A DNA stretch of 23,552 nt from Prevotella sp. (GCA_024681875.1 JAILAA010000007.1:1-23552); one strand, 5' to 3'; counted from the first letter of the stretch, positions 7,362 through 18,023 are shown. Notes: generated by a model from the letters alone, not told the origin. Numbers and translations: made by a program.

Positions 7362-10300
7362 TCATTGTTGGCTTGCCGGCGTTTTGAGATTGGGGCGAAT
7401 GACAACTTTTGTCCCATTATAAATATAGACGCCTGAACGTGTGGGGCGGGTGGTGCCACAGCGAATGCCTTGCAGGGTGTACCATACGCCGTCGGCCACC
7501 GGAACGCGGATGTCATTGATGCCGGAGGGGTCGTTGATGTCGATGACGAAGGGTTCCCACGGAGTGCCGACGCTACCGTCGCTGACGTAGGTCAGTGTGG
7601 TACAGACGGTCTTGATGATACCATTGACATTGGCACGTATTTCTATCGGCTGCCCACTGCCCTCGCCTGCCACGAGCAGATAGTAGAGGTCTTCGTCGGC
7701 AAAGGCTGCACCCCGGCACTCGCCGTCGATGAAGGCTGCCACCTCGGCATCTGTAACGGCCTGACCATCGTCGGTGAGCATGATGACGACAGCCATGTTA
7801 TCAGGATAGTCGGTGGGTTCAACAGGCGAGAAGGAGGAAAGTGATGAGTGAGAAGTGATAAGTGATGAGTTTACTTCCGCAGCATTACGACGAGCCGATG
7901 ATGCCGAGACTGACGGATAGACAAACGACTTCACCGTGCTGTCAGTGCTAAAGTAGAGGTAGCCCTTGCCGCTCTCCAAGGCTTCGAGGTTGCCCTCCCA
8001 TCCGTAGGGGCCGTAGTAGGCGAAGCCCGTCTGCGACTTCACCTGGTCGCCATACTGTGGGTTGGCGGCAACGAGTGCCTGGTCGATGGGTATGGTGGTC
8101 ATCGGCGTGAAGGCTATCCAGTTCCAGTCCTTACCAATGGTGACGGGCGTCTCGGCAAGCTTCACCTGCTCGCCGTTAATGATCAGCGGCCGGGGCAGGT
8201 CGTTGCTGGCCTCCATGCGTGTCAGCTGCAGCTTGTACATCGTGTTGGAGTGTATTTCCTTCAAACTACCGGTCCAGTAGTTGCCGCGACAATAGGCCAC
8301 CCCCGTCGTCTTGTCCTTGATTTGCGCGTTCCACGTCACCAGTTCCTTGAGCACCACCGAGGTCTTCGGCTTGGCAGGCTCGACACCTAATGAGATCCAA
8401 TTCCAACCGGCACGGATGTTCAGCGGTTGCTCCACAAGGTTGCTCTTGGTAAAGATGAGCGGCTTGTCGAAGGTGCCATAGCTCAGAGTCGGGTCGAAGG
8501 AGAGGGTGTCGGTCATCGTACCGTCGGGCAGGGCGATATTCACATTGGCATAGGTCATGCCGGTTGTAGCGTCCCAGATGCGGAAGACTACCGGACGGTT
8601 CTTGTCGAGGTCAGCCGACTGTCCGTTAATCGTCTGCTGGGCGGTTCCATAGACGCTCATTGCCACGTAGGCCGCACCGCGCATCCGCTTGGGTGAGACG
8701 ATGCCGCGACACTCATCGCCGATAAAGGCGGCTATGAGGCTCTCGCTGTTGCTCATCAGGATGCCGTTGACGTAAACCTGCCCCACGATGCTCATGTTAT
8801 TCTCGTAGGCAATGGGATCAACGCTCCAGGTGGGTTTCTCGCCACTCACCTTCATCACGATGCGCAGGGGTTCGAGAATCTCGTTGTTGCCCAGCAGACC
8901 AATGGTCACGTCGTAGTTGCCCACTGCCACCAGCGGACTGACCTTGAAGCGCAGTGTCTTGGTCTTCAGCGGGTCGATGTCACCGACGTACTCATCGTTG
9001 TCTGGCGTGAGCCACTGTGGCAGGTTGTACAAGAAGTAGTATTCGGCGTTGCCGCCACGGTTTTCAATGTTGACGTCGAAGGTGTAGGCATCGCCATACT
9101 GCTTCACAATGTTCACCGAGTCCTTCATCCATTTCAGCGTGTTCAACTGCACGTAGGTCGTCCAGCGGATGGGCTTCGACTCATTACCGTGCATGTCATG
9201 GATTTGGTCGACGGTGACGTTGAGTGTGCATCCCTCTATGTCGCGCGCCTTGACGCCGTTGCCCTCCTCTAAGCGTATGACAATCTTACGCTCCGAGGTC
9301 ACGGGCTTGGCAATGATGCGACTCTCCACAGGGGCGTTCTTCAACGGCGGTGCAGAAACGATGAGGCGTGTCTCTCCCATTGGACTGATGTCGGCGGGGA
9401 AACCGCCGGCTGCCGTGCGCGGCGCCATATTCTCAAGCGTGGCAACCATGGTGCTGACACCGTTTTCCGTGCCAGCTTTCTCGAAGGGATAGTAGGCCAC
9501 AAGGCCACGAGAGAAGACGTCTGTTGTGTCGATGCAGTTATATTGGTTGGCCAGCAGGCGGCTCTCAGAGAGTGCTGCATGCCAGAGGCGCACCTCGTCG
9601 ATGATGGTGAAGGAGCTCATGCCCTTGCCCAGGATGAGCTTCGAACCCTCTAACGGTGGCACGTCACGCTCGGCGATGACTGCCGTGCGCTTTCCGTTGA
9701 AATAGAAGCTGGCAGCCTGTCCGCGCACCACGTTCAGGGCCACGTGGTTCCATGTTAATACGTCGGGGAATTCTCTCTTGCTTACCACCACCTGCTGCTC
9801 CTCTCCGTAGCGCAATATCCAATCCTGCTGGTCGTTCACATAGAGCCGCAAGCGGTTGCTGTCTTTACTGCCCGTCTCGAAGATCGTGTACTCCTCACTA
9901 TGACCGCTGCCTGCGGGGTATACCCACATCTCTACGGCATAGCTGTCGCCTTGGCTGGTATTGACGCGGCTGATGTCGGCCTCCACGCCTTTTTCGTCAT
10001 CAAGGCGAAGGGCGTAGTTCTTGTTGTCCAACAGCCATGTGTTGTTGACCAGGAAGTCGTGGGTGTGACGCATGTCGGTAGCTACGAAGCCATGACCTTC
10101 CTTCATGGGCCAGTAGTTCACTAGGCCATAGACATAGTTGTCCTTCGTCTGGTTCTTAGTGGCAGCGGCCTCTTTCACGTCGCGATAGATGTTGAACAGT
10201 GCCAGGTCGTGCATGGCTCCGTCCATGTTGCCAAGGTAGAGGTAATTGTCATCGGAATAGTGTACCTGTTGCACCACGCCGTCGGAAACAGCCTGGTCGG

Positions 10301-13300
10301 TAAAGAGCGGCAACGAATGGGTGCCATATTGTGCCAGGGCGCTGAAAATCTTGCTTGATGACTTGTAGCTCAGCACGATGTATGTCCACTCGTTCTTTGG
10401 CACCACTTCACTGCTTGTCAGCATGCCCTGCCCAATACTGGCCACGATGTGTCCCGCCTCGTCGACACTCAATGCGAACTGTCCCGACCCAAGCCGCAGT
10501 ATGCTGCCGGCATCGTTCCACCTCATCCAGAAATCCACTGAGAAGTCACCGTTGAGGAAGATGGGGTTGAGCGTCACCTGCTCATCACCGTATGGCCGTA
10601 GCAGTTTGGCCACGTCGTGGGCCACGGGCTGGTCGTTGAGCTTGGCGGTGACGATGATGTTCTTGTCGCTGACGTAGCCCGGCACGATGTCCTCGTTGAA
10701 CTCCACGATGAGGTCATCGCCATAGCGCAGGATGCCATTGGTCGGAGCCGGGGTGGTGAGGTTACGGGGCCGCACGTTGTCCTTCACCACGGTCACCTCG
10801 CTGCTGTATACATTGACGGGGGTGTCGTCATACATCGCAGTGGTGTAGGCGCGGAAGGTGTAGGTGCCCTGCGGGTAGAAGTTGTCATCGCTCATGTTGT
10901 AGCTCAGCAGCAGGTCGCCCTCCTTGGGCAACACCTGGTCGCCTTCCTTCGGGGTCTTGGGGTTGACGAGGAACGACAGCTCTGAAGGCCGTGTCCACTG
11001 TGTGGCACCCTCGAAGCGGTACTCCACACCGATGTTTGTCATGCCCTTGAACAGGCGGTCGAAGTTCTTCACCTTCATCTCCAAGTTGCCCTCATTGCGA
11101 CTCAGCGTCTCAATGTTGAGCACGGGGTCGGTGATGGCCAGGTCGACGGGCGACGACGAGGGCTTGAAGTGTACGTTGAGCTTACACTTGTCGTTGATTT
11201 TGATGGGTTGGTACTGCGAGAGGAACCATATCTCCACACCTTCGTAGTCGAGGATGCTCTGGTCGGTCTGCCGCACGGTGATAATCTTCTTCACCGTCTC
11301 TCCGGCAGGCACAAAGATGCTGCGCCCATTGGCGGGAACGCCGTCCATCAGGATCTCCAGTCCCAGCGTGTCGGCCATCTCCTGCACCATGATGTTGTAG
11401 CTGAAGTCGAAGCCCTGCGTGGTGGTGCTGTTGTTTGATAGGTGCAGGGTGAACTGCCCCGTTTGTCCCGAAGGCACGTCGGTGAGCGTGGCCTCCTTGG
11501 CAGCTATCTGGCCATCGAGGCTGACCTTGATGTCGGGCTGCTCCATGCGCACGGTGCCGTTGCTCAGCGTGTGCTGTCCTTCCTCGAAGTACTTGGTTTT
11601 CTCCTCGCCCTCGTAGGGGTTGTACGACTGGCCGCCGAAGAGGCTGAAGATGTCGCTCCATCCTGCCTTCGACTTGTAGATGTCGACGGAGAAGTCGGTG
11701 CCCTTGTTGCCGTCATCGAAGATGTAGTCGAACTCGGCATAATTGTACTCCTTGTCGGTATCGGAATCGGAGTGCGACCATCCGTTCTCGGTGTCCATGG
11801 AGAACGTGCTCTTGAAGGTGACGAAGGCGCTGGTCTTGCTGCTGTAGCCAAGCTTCAGCATATAGCCTAAATTGTGCGAATAGCTCACCTTCGAGGTTTC
11901 AGTGGTGTCATTCTTGCTGGTGTAGGTATAGCTCGAGCCGCCGTCGAAGGAGATGTTGCGTCGCCAGTTGTCATGGTCGGCCATCGACTTCACCTTGTCT
12001 TCCTCATTGTTACTCAGCACTTCCCTCCAGCTGTCTATCTGGTCGTTGCACCATTGCACCATGTCGTCGGCCACATATTCTTCCTTCTGGTCCCATGATA
12101 CAGGAACCACGGGTAGGTAGGTACCTTTTTTGCCGTAGTCTTTGTCGTCTTCCTTCAGCCAGGTGACGTAAACCACCTCGTTGGTGTTGTTGACGAAGGC
12201 TTTCGCCTCGTCCTCGGTGTTGAAATGCTGTGTGAGGTAGTTGTTGCGCGTCTCCTTCCATTTCGGCATCATCACCTCTTCCAACTCGTAGGTGGAGTAC
12301 ATGAAGTTGGTGGTCACGCTGTCACCAATGCTCACGGCCACGTTTTCCTTCAGCTCGAAGGGTGCGCTCTCGTTGTCGCGGAAGAATCCCACCTTGCGGC
12401 ACTGGCCGATGAGCAGGTTGGTAGAGAAGCCTATGAACACGTCGCCGCGTGAGCCACAATAGTCTTTCGTGGCACTGGTCGAGATATCCTGCGTGGCAGT
12501 CATCGCCCAGCTTGTCTCGTTCGACGACTCCTTGTTCCACTTGTAGTGTATGCCGTCGTTAGTGTCGAAGGTTGTTTCGTTTTGCAGTGTCAGTGTCATG
12601 ATGCCCAGTCCGGCATGTGTCTCAGTCTTGACACCCGTACTGGTTGAGTATGCGAATTTCTCATCACCGTAGCCGCCGTCGGCGGAGGTCTCCACCGTTG
12701 TCGTTGTGGTGCCTCGCTTCCACACCGTCTTCGACTTGGCTCCCGGTGGGTCGCGCAGCACCATGAGCACCTTGGAGGGGCCGTTGGTCACGAAGTTGTT
12801 GCCCATGGGCAGACTGCCCACCACGACGGCGTCGAGGGTGGCAGGTATGTAAGTGCGCCCGTTGCGCACCAGCGTCACGCCGAGGTGGCGCGTGAAGGGG
12901 CTCGCCACATTGGGCGCGCCGGTGCTCCACTGCATGGTGAACCGGCCAACGCTGTCGAGCACAATCTGGTTGTCCTTCAGGTCGTACACCTGTCCCGGCT
13001 GGTATTCGGGCTTAGTGCCGTCGGAAGCATAGACCACCTTCTGGTCGGCACTCATCTCGTTGGCGATGGTGAGCACTTGCCCGTTCAGCGGGATGATGTG
13101 CTCCACGGGCTTGCCGCTGTCGTAGTTCAGGTAGCGTTCATAGCCGAAGAACGTCATGCGGTAGGTGTTGCCCATATTGTAGATGGGGAAACCGTAGTTG
13201 TACTTGATGGTGCCGTCATCCTGCTTCGTCCACAGGTTGCCGACGGTGAACTTGCCCAGCGCGTCCTCGCCCTTGTACTCAGCGATGCCGAACACACCAG

Positions 13301-16300
13301 GGTCGCTGCCGGGCTGCGACAGCTCTACGATGGGCTTGCTGAAGTGTGTCTGCACCATCTTTGAGTTGTAAGTGTAGTAGTGGAACACCGAGTCGCCCAG
13401 CTCCGTAGCCTGCTTCAGCGAGTCCTTCAACTCCTTCATTGCGTTGGTCATGTCAATCTCGGGTAGCGTGGTGAACTCTATGTCGGGGTTCTTCTCTTTC
13501 TCCACTAAGCGTATGCTCTTGGTGATGTATTTCAGCGGGGGCAGCAGCGCCGAGAACTCGCCCGTCAGCGAGTCGGTGCGGATGTAGATGTACTTCGCGT
13601 CGTAGTCGGTGCCCGTCCAGGCACGGCTGGCGATGCTGGTGGTGTCGCTGTCCCAGGTGCGCTGTGTGGTGGCCGCCGTATAGGGGTCGCTCTGCAGCTG
13701 GTTGAACGAGAACGACTCATTGTTCAGCTTCAACTGTATGACAGCCATGCCGATGTTGTTCTTCGACGCGCCGAAGCCCACGGCCAGCGTGTCGTTGCGC
13801 ACACCGCCGCCCACACGGCCAACGAAGTTGACCAGCGTGGAGTCGGCAAAGTCGTGCTGCACGGCGCGATTGAAGTTGAATGTTTTCTTGGTAGGGAAGC
13901 GACCGCCCGCCGCCATCGTGTGGCCGCCCAGCTTGGCCTGGACGTAGTGCTCGCCGATGGGCACTGAAATCTGGTAATAGCCATCGGCATCGGTTTTCTT
14001 CTCCTCGCCGTTGGCGGTCACCAACTCGCCGTCTATATAGAACTGTATGCCCTCGGCGGGGATGTTCGTGCCGGCATAGTAGATGTGGCCGCTCATGGGG
14101 AACGACGATACATCCTCGAAGTCGATGTTGTTGGCCGTGAGCGATGTGGGGCTGATGAACATCGAGCGCGAGTTGGGGTTGAACTCGTGGCTGCCCATCG
14201 AGGGAACGAGCTTGTAGTTTGTGCCGCCCTGCTGGAACGGGATGCCCTTGATGATATAGTCGCCCTCAGCGTCTGTCAGGCCATAGAGTGCCAGGTAGCG
14301 GGCGTTGGGCACGGTGGCCGACGGGGTGGCGTTGACGCCCACCACGGGGTGGTTCAGTTGGTAGATACCATCTTGGCGTGCCACATCGAAGGCATATCTC
14401 TTCACACTGATGCCCTCGTCCAATGGCCAGTAGAGCATGAGGCCGTCCTCGGTACCGCCAAGGATGCGTGTATAGTTGGCGTTCAGTTCCTTCTCGCTGA
14501 GGGCCTGCCTCCAAAGCCGGATGTCATCGACATAGCCCTTGAACGCATTGCCCGACACGCGGTTGCTGCCGCCGAAGCCCATGGTGGGTGTGGTATTGGT
14601 GGCTGTAGAGGTGTCATAGACTTTCTGCATGGTGCTCCACGTGCTGCCGCCAATGGTCATCTCGTCGGTGCGCAGCGTGTCGGTGCCCACATAGAAGGTC
14701 CACTTCGACGAACCATTGTAGATGGCGGCCACGTGAGTGAACTCGCTGCTGCTGAAGGTGAGCGAGGGAAACTCCTTTACCTTCGGAGTGGCGGTAGTCA
14801 GGTCTACGGCATAGAGCTGGTAGACGGCGGTGCTGTCCTGGGACGTGCCGTTGCCCTTCTCCACGGTGGCTACGGTGTATGCCTTGCGGGTGGCGGCCTG
14901 CACGGCGACGGTGGTCAGCACGGGCATCAGCTTGTTGCTGAGCACGCTCCACGACGCCCCGAGCGTAGAAGCCAGCGTCTGCAGGTCCTGCCCGCTCATG
15001 CTGGTGCCCTGTTCGGTGCCGATGGACTGAGTGTAGTAGGCATTGGTGAGCGTCAGCTTACTTGCGTTTCTCATGCGAGCGAAGGTACAGCAGGCATCGC
15101 TCTTCACTGTGACGGAGGAGGGTGCGAACACTGAGTTCTCCACCGTCACTTTCTCCTCGCTCCATCCCACAAAGCCGCCAAAGCTGTGACTGTTCTCGCC
15201 CGTCAGACTGCCGTCGAACAGGCAGTTGCGCAGGGTCAGTTGTTTGCAGTAGCCTGCATTGGCCACGAAGCCGCCATTGGTGGCATCGCCACTGACGGTG
15301 CTGCCCACGTTGACCGACGAGCGGCAGTTCTCGATGACGGTGGTTGCGTTTTCGGTGAGACTGGCAATGAGGCCTGCTGCAAATTTCTGCGAGCTGCTGA
15401 TGGAGCCTGCCACATGGAGGTTGCGTATGGTGGCGTTGCCCACACAGTGGAAGGGAGCGACGTATTGTTGGCTGTAGGCCACTGGGTTGAAGGTCAGCGT
15501 GTGGCCGTTGCCGTCGAAGGTGCCGCTATAGGGGTGGCTACTGGTGCCCACCATCGTCAGTGCCTCGCTCAGGTTTACATCGGCGGTCATCACTGCGTTA
15601 AGATTGTTACGCCCGCCATTCACTAAGTCGGCAAAGTGCTTCCAGTCGCTGGCACTGCCTATCATGAAGCTGCCGTCGACAGTGAGGTAGCGGTCATCGC
15701 CTTCCACGGGCAGCTGCAGCTCGTAGCCCGACGTGTCGCCGATGCGCTTGACGCCTATCTCCACAGTGCCTGGAAGGTTGAGCAGCCCCATCTGCACTGC
15801 GCCGTTGGCGTCGGGCTTTGCCCACAGCTGTAGTGTAAGGTTCTTGCCGCTGTTGAGTACGCTGGCATACTTGGCCGAGTCGGCCATCCACTGCAGACCC
15901 TTGCCCTCGCCCTCGATGTAGCGTGAGAGGAACTGCGGCTGGTCGGTGTCCTCGTCGGCCGATGACTTCACCAGTTTCACCCGTACACCAGATACGGCGG
16001 TGCCGGTGCCGAAGGCGATATGGCCGGTGATGGTGCCGCGGGCCTGCGAGAAGCCGGGAGTGATGACCTCGTCGGTCTTCACCAACTGGTCCTCGCACTT
16101 CGCACCGTATGCCTCGACGGTGTACTCATAGTACGAGCCGGCCATCACGCGGTCGTCGGTGTAGGTATATTCCGATGCCGTGCCGTGGATGTCGTCGGTG
16201 ACGAGCGTCCACTCCTCGGTGCCTATCTGGCGGCGCAGCACACGGTAGTAGATGTCGTTGGTCATGTCGGCGCGTGTCACCTTCCATTTCACGACGACGG

Positions 16301-18008
16301 TCTTCTCCTCAGTGCCTGTCGAGGCTTTCACCTCGCTGATATAGCTGCCTGCCGGGAGGCTGCCGGTGATGACGTTGCTGTAGAACTCCTTGCCGGCATA
16401 CGCGGTCTTCACACGGTAGTCCATCAGGTCGCACACCGTGCCGTCGGCATCGAAGCTGGCCACCGACTTGTCGGGGTCGACGTTAAGGCTGTTGTCCAGC
16501 ACGCGCCAGGCGTTCTCGCCCGCCGGACTGTATTCGATGGTCCAGTTCTGGCCGGAAGGCTGCACGCAGTATTCCCATACGAGGTGAACGGCTGAGAGGT
16601 AGGTGCGGTCCTGAGAGAGGCGGATGGGCATGTCGAGCTTGGTGCTCAGCGCAGTCTCTTTCCAGAGGCGTGCCGACCCAGTATAGTCCGGGTTCTCGCC
16701 TGGAATGGCCTCAGTGAGGTGGTCCTTGCATTTGTTCTCAAGGAGTGTAGGGATGAAGAGCACGCGATAGACGTAGTCTTTCTCATACTCGAAGTCGTCG
16801 TCAGTCATCTGCAGGTTGGCATCGTCGCCCTTCTTTGAACCTAAGAGGGTATAGTCGGCAGGATGGTCTTTCTCATAGCGTACCACATACCACTTGCCGT
16901 CGAAGCGGCAGGCCACATCCTGCGGCTGATTGTTCCAGTCGTTGGCACGCACTGAATTCTGGCGGGTCCACTTGATGGTAGTGTGCTTGTTCCACTTGTC
17001 AAACTCCACGCTCATCGTTGCCGGATAGGTGAAGGGCTTGAGAACGTCATAGACGTAAGGCTGTGTGAACTCTTCTTCAACGCTCTTGTTGCCATTGGGA
17101 TGGATGTGAGTGCGTGCGAAGTACTTTGTGAAGACAGGAGTGGTATAAGGAGGCGTATTATCGTTTGATACCCAGGTGGTAAACACCGCGTCCATTGTTC
17201 CGTTGTAGTGGTCGGTGATCACACACCTTTCCATATTGTTATAAGGATTCAGGTTGTCATAATCCCCACGACGATCTCCACAGTACACGTATAAGCCATA
17301 GCGCTGACTACTATAGTAGGAATTGTTGAACTTGTTGAGCATGTTTTTGGCCGTGCAAACCATGTTGCCATCGTCTTTCCATTCGTAGGTCATGCGTGGC
17401 ATGGGCGTCTCTGCTCCTAAGACGGCTGCCAGGTCGAGCGGCTTCTCATACTGCATCCAGCCTGAGTCCCACTTCTTCTGGTTTTGATAGTTATAGAGGA
17501 TGTGGCTCTTGAAGACGATGCACTTCACACCGTCGTCGAAGGCACGTTGCTTGGGCGAGTACTTCACCTTCATCGAGTGGCCGTCGCCGACCTTGGAAAC
17601 GTTGAAAGTGCCGTAACTGTTGTCGGTCACACTCCAGGTAGGATTGCTGGTCTCGCTCTGCGTTTTTTTCCAGGTGCCCATCTTGTGCGACACATCGTCG
17701 CGCGTCACTACAAAGACTTCGCCTTCGAGGGCCACATTATATATATAGATGTTAGGGTTAAGGACGCGGAACTCGAATTCCCATGCAAAGCGGTCGTCGG
17801 CGAAGCTGAAGGTGCTCTGGGTGCGGAAGGCATCCACGGCACCAGCGTTCCAGTCATTGTAGTAGTGGTTCTCACTGCGGAAGTAGTAGCGCCCTCCGCC
17901 CTCATCATAGTTCCAGTCTTCATAGCCCCAAGCCCATGTGGGCGAGGCACCGGCTAACAGTGCTATCAGCACCATGGCCATCATCTTCGTTAATCGGTTA
18001 GCTTTCAT
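7362..18008 (-). CDS. Giant multidomain surface protein (LamG, GLUG, Ig-like; T9SS-type C-terminus)
   Basis: The single 3548-residue frame has a signal peptide (1-26, ending PTWA). Approximate domain order: aromatic-rich N-terminal region; fibronectin-III-like beta domains (about 330-650); a carboxypeptidase-regulatory-like domain (about 657); a LamG/concanavalin fold beginning about 720, interrupted by a GLUG-type module (about 785-1010) and resuming about 1050-1190 (FTHVAAIYNGSS, GYVDDIRLWRQALSE); a second regulatory-like domain (about 1300-1365); an LRDPPG region (about 1747); Ser/Thr-rich beta segments (about 2000-2100); FSVDIYKSKAGWSDIFSLF (about 2105); an Ig-like domain (2165-2260); a Big_5-like half (2412), two LamG domains (2478-2610, 2688-2816), and the other Big_5-like half (2878-2957); GWNWI repeats (3195, 3292); AFIGDECRG-type repeats (3085, 3420); and a terminal WYTLQGIR/SGVYIYNG segment like Bacteroidetes sorting ends. 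No catalytic motif was seen. An adhesin or matrix role is inferred. It starts 15 bp after the fimbrillin-like gene. Confidence 0.85.
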   Translation of the reverse strand: MKANRLTKMMAMVLIALLAGASPTWAWGYEDWNYDEGGGRYYFRSENHYYNDWNAGAVDAFRTQSTFSFADDRFAWEFEFRVLNPNIYIYNVALEGEVFVVTRDDVSHKMGTWKKTQSETSNPTWSVTDNSYGTFNVSKVGDGHSMKVKYSPKQRAFDDGVKCIVFKSHILYNYQNQKKWDSGWMQYEKPLDLAAVLGAETPMPRMTYEWKDDGNMVCTAKNMLNKFNNSYYSSQRYGLYVYCGDRRGDYDNLNPYNNMERCVITDHYNGTMDAVFTTWVSNDNTPPYTTPVFTKYFARTHIHPNGNKSVEEEFTQPYVYDVLKPFTYPATMSVEFDKWNKHTTIKWTRQNSVRANDWNNQPQDVACRFDGKWYVVRYEKDHPADYTLLGSKKGDDANLQMTDDDFEYEKDYVYRVLFIPTLLENKCKDHLTEAIPGENPDYTGSARLWKETALSTKLDMPIRLSQDRTYLSAVHLVWEYCVQPSGQNWTIEYSPAGENAWRVLDNSLNVDPDKSVASFDADGTVCDLMDYRVKTAYAGKEFYSNVITGSLPAGSYISEVKASTGTEEKTVVVKWKVTRADMTNDIYYRVLRRQIGTEEWTLVTDDIHGTASEYTYTDDRVMAGSYYEYTVEAYGAKCEDQLVKTDEVITPGFSQARGTITGHIAFGTGTAVSGVRVKLVKSSADEDTDQPQFLSRYIEGEGKGLQWMADSAKYASVLNSGKNLTLQLWAKPDANGAVQMGLLNLPGTVEIGVKRIGDTSGYELQLPVEGDDRYLTVDGSFMIGSASDWKHFADLVNGGRNNLNAVMTADVNLSEALTMVGTSSHPYSGTFDGNGHTLTFNPVAYSQQYVAPFHCVGNATIRNLHVAGSISSSQKFAAGLIASLTENATTVIENCRSSVNVGSTVSGDATNGGFVANAGYCKQLTLRNCLFDGSLTGENSHSFGGFVGWSEEKVTVENSVFAPSSVTVKSDACCTFARMRNASKLTLTNAYYTQSIGTEQGTSMSGQDLQTLASTLGASWSVLSNKLMPVLTTVAVQAATRKAYTVATVEKGNGTSQDSTAVYQLYAVDLTTATPKVKEFPSLTFSSSEFTHVAAIYNGSSKWTFYVGTDTLRTDEMTIGGSTWSTMQKVYDTSTATNTTPTMGFGGSNRVSGNAFKGYVDDIRLWRQALSEKELNANYTRILGGTEDGLMLYWPLDEGISVKRYAFDVARQDGIYQLNHPVVGVNATPSATVPNARYLALYGLTDAEGDYIIKGIPFQQGGTNYKLVPSMGSHEFNPNSRSMFISPTSLTANNIDFEDVSSFPMSGHIYYAGTNIPAEGIQFYIDGELVTANGEEKKTDADGYYQISVPIGEHYVQAKLGGHTMAAGGRFPTKKTFNFNRAVQHDFADSTLVNFVGRVGGGVRNDTLAVGFGASKNNIGMAVIQLKLNNESFSFNQLQSDPYTAATTQRTWDSDTTSIASRAWTGTDYDAKYIYIRTDSLTGEFSALLPPLKYITKSIRLVEKEKNPDIEFTTLPEIDMTNAMKELKDSLKQATELGDSVFHYYTYNSKMVQTHFSKPIVELSQPGSDPGVFGIAEYKGEDALGKFTVGNLWTKQDDGTIKYNYGFPIYNMGNTYRMTFFGYERYLNYDSGKPVEHIIPLNGQVLTIANEMSADQKVVYASDGTKPEYQPGQVYDLKDNQIVLDSVGRFTMQWSTGAPNVASPFTRHLGVTLVRNGRTYIPATLDAVVVGSLPMGNNFVTNGPSKVLMVLRDPPGAKSKTVWKRGTTTTTVETSADGGYGDEKFAYSTSTGVKTETHAGLGIMTLTLQNETTFDTNDGIHYKWNKESSNETSWAMTATQDISTSATKDYCGSRGDVFIGFSTNLLIGQCRKVGFFRDNESAPFELKENVAVSIGDSVTTNFMYSTYELEEVMMPKWKETRNNYLTQHFNTEDEAKAFVNNTNEVVYVTWLKEDDKDYGKKGTYLPVVPVSWDQKEEYVADDMVQWCNDQIDSWREVLSNNEEDKVKSMADHDNWRRNISFDGGSSYTYTSKNDTTETSKVSYSHNLGYMLKLGYSSKTSAFVTFKSTFSMDTENGWSHSDSDTDKEYNYAEFDYIFDDGNKGTDFSVDIYKSKAGWSDIFSLFGGQSYNPYEGEEKTKYFEEGQHTLSNGTVRMEQPDIKVSLDGQIAAKEATLTDVPSGQTGQFTLHLSNNSTTTQGFDFSYNIMVQEMADTLGLEILMDGVPANGRSIFVPAGETVKKIITVRQTDQSILDYEGVEIWFLSQYQPIKINDKCKLNVHFKPSSSPVDLAITDPVLNIETLSRNEGNLEMKVKNFDRLFKGMTNIGVEYRFEGATQWTRPSELSFLVNPKTPKEGDQVLPKEGDLLLSYNMSDDNFYPQGTYTFRAYTTAMYDDTPVNVYSSEVTVVKDNVRPRNLTTPAPTNGILRYGDDLIVEFNEDIVPGYVSDKNIIVTAKLNDQPVAHDVAKLLRPYGDEQVTLNPIFLNGDFSVDFWMRWNDAGSILRLGSGQFALSVDEAGHIVASIGQGMLTSSEVVPKNEWTYIVLSYKSSSKIFSALAQYGTHSLPLFTDQAVSDGVVQQVHYSDDNYLYLGNMDGAMHDLALFNIYRDVKEAAATKNQTKDNYVYGLVNYWPMKEGHGFVATDMRHTHDFLVNNTWLLDNKNYALRLDDEKGVEADISRVNTSQGDSYAVEMWVYPAGSGHSEEYTIFETGSKDSNRLRLYVNDQQDWILRYGEEQQVVVSKREFPDVLTWNHVALNVVRGQAASFYFNGKRTAVIAERDVPPLEGSKLILGKGMSSFTIIDEVRLWHAALSESRLLANQYNCIDTTDVFSRGLVAYYPFEKAGTENGVSTMVATLENMAPRTAAGGFPADISPMGETRLIVSAPPLKNAPVESRIIAKPVTSERKIVIRLEEGNGVKARDIEGCTLNVTVDQIHDMHGNESKPIRWTTYVQLNTLKWMKDSVNIVKQYGDAYTFDVNIENRGGNAEYYFLYNLPQWLTPDNDEYVGDIDPLKTKTLRFKVSPLVAVGNYDVTIGLLGNNEILEPLRIVMKVSGEKPTWSVDPIAYENNMSIVGQVYVNGILMSNSESLIAAFIGDECRGIVSPKRMRGAAYVAMSVYGTAQQTINGQSADLDKNRPVVFRIWDATTGMTYANVNIALPDGTMTDTLSFDPTLSYGTFDKPLIFTKSNLVEQPLNIRAGWNWISLGVEPAKPKTSVVLKELVTWNAQIKDKTTGVAYCRGNYWTGSLKEIHSNTMYKLQLTRMEASNDLPRPLIINGEQVKLAETPVTIGKDWNWIAFTPMTTIPIDQALVAANPQYGDQVKSQTGFAYYGPYGWEGNLEALESGKGYLYFSTDSTVKSFVYPSVSASSARRNAAEVNSSLITSHSSLSSFSPVEPTDYPDNMAVVIMLTDDGQAVTDAEVAAFIDGECRGAAFADEDLYYLLVAGEGSGQPIEIRANVNGIIKTVCTTLTYVSDGSVGTPWEPFVIDINDPSGINDIRVPVADGVWYTLQGIRCGTTRPTRSGVYIYNGTKVVIRPNLKTPASQQ

Positions 18009-18023
18009 ATCGTAGTAGGTTTT

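Noticed and set aside
14085..15134. Long plus-strand open frame (349 codons) opposite the giant gene
   Set aside because: It is antisense to coding sequence with recognisable LamG and GLUG domains; its product is Val/His/Ala-rich with no family resemblance, a shadow caused by G/C-rich codons.
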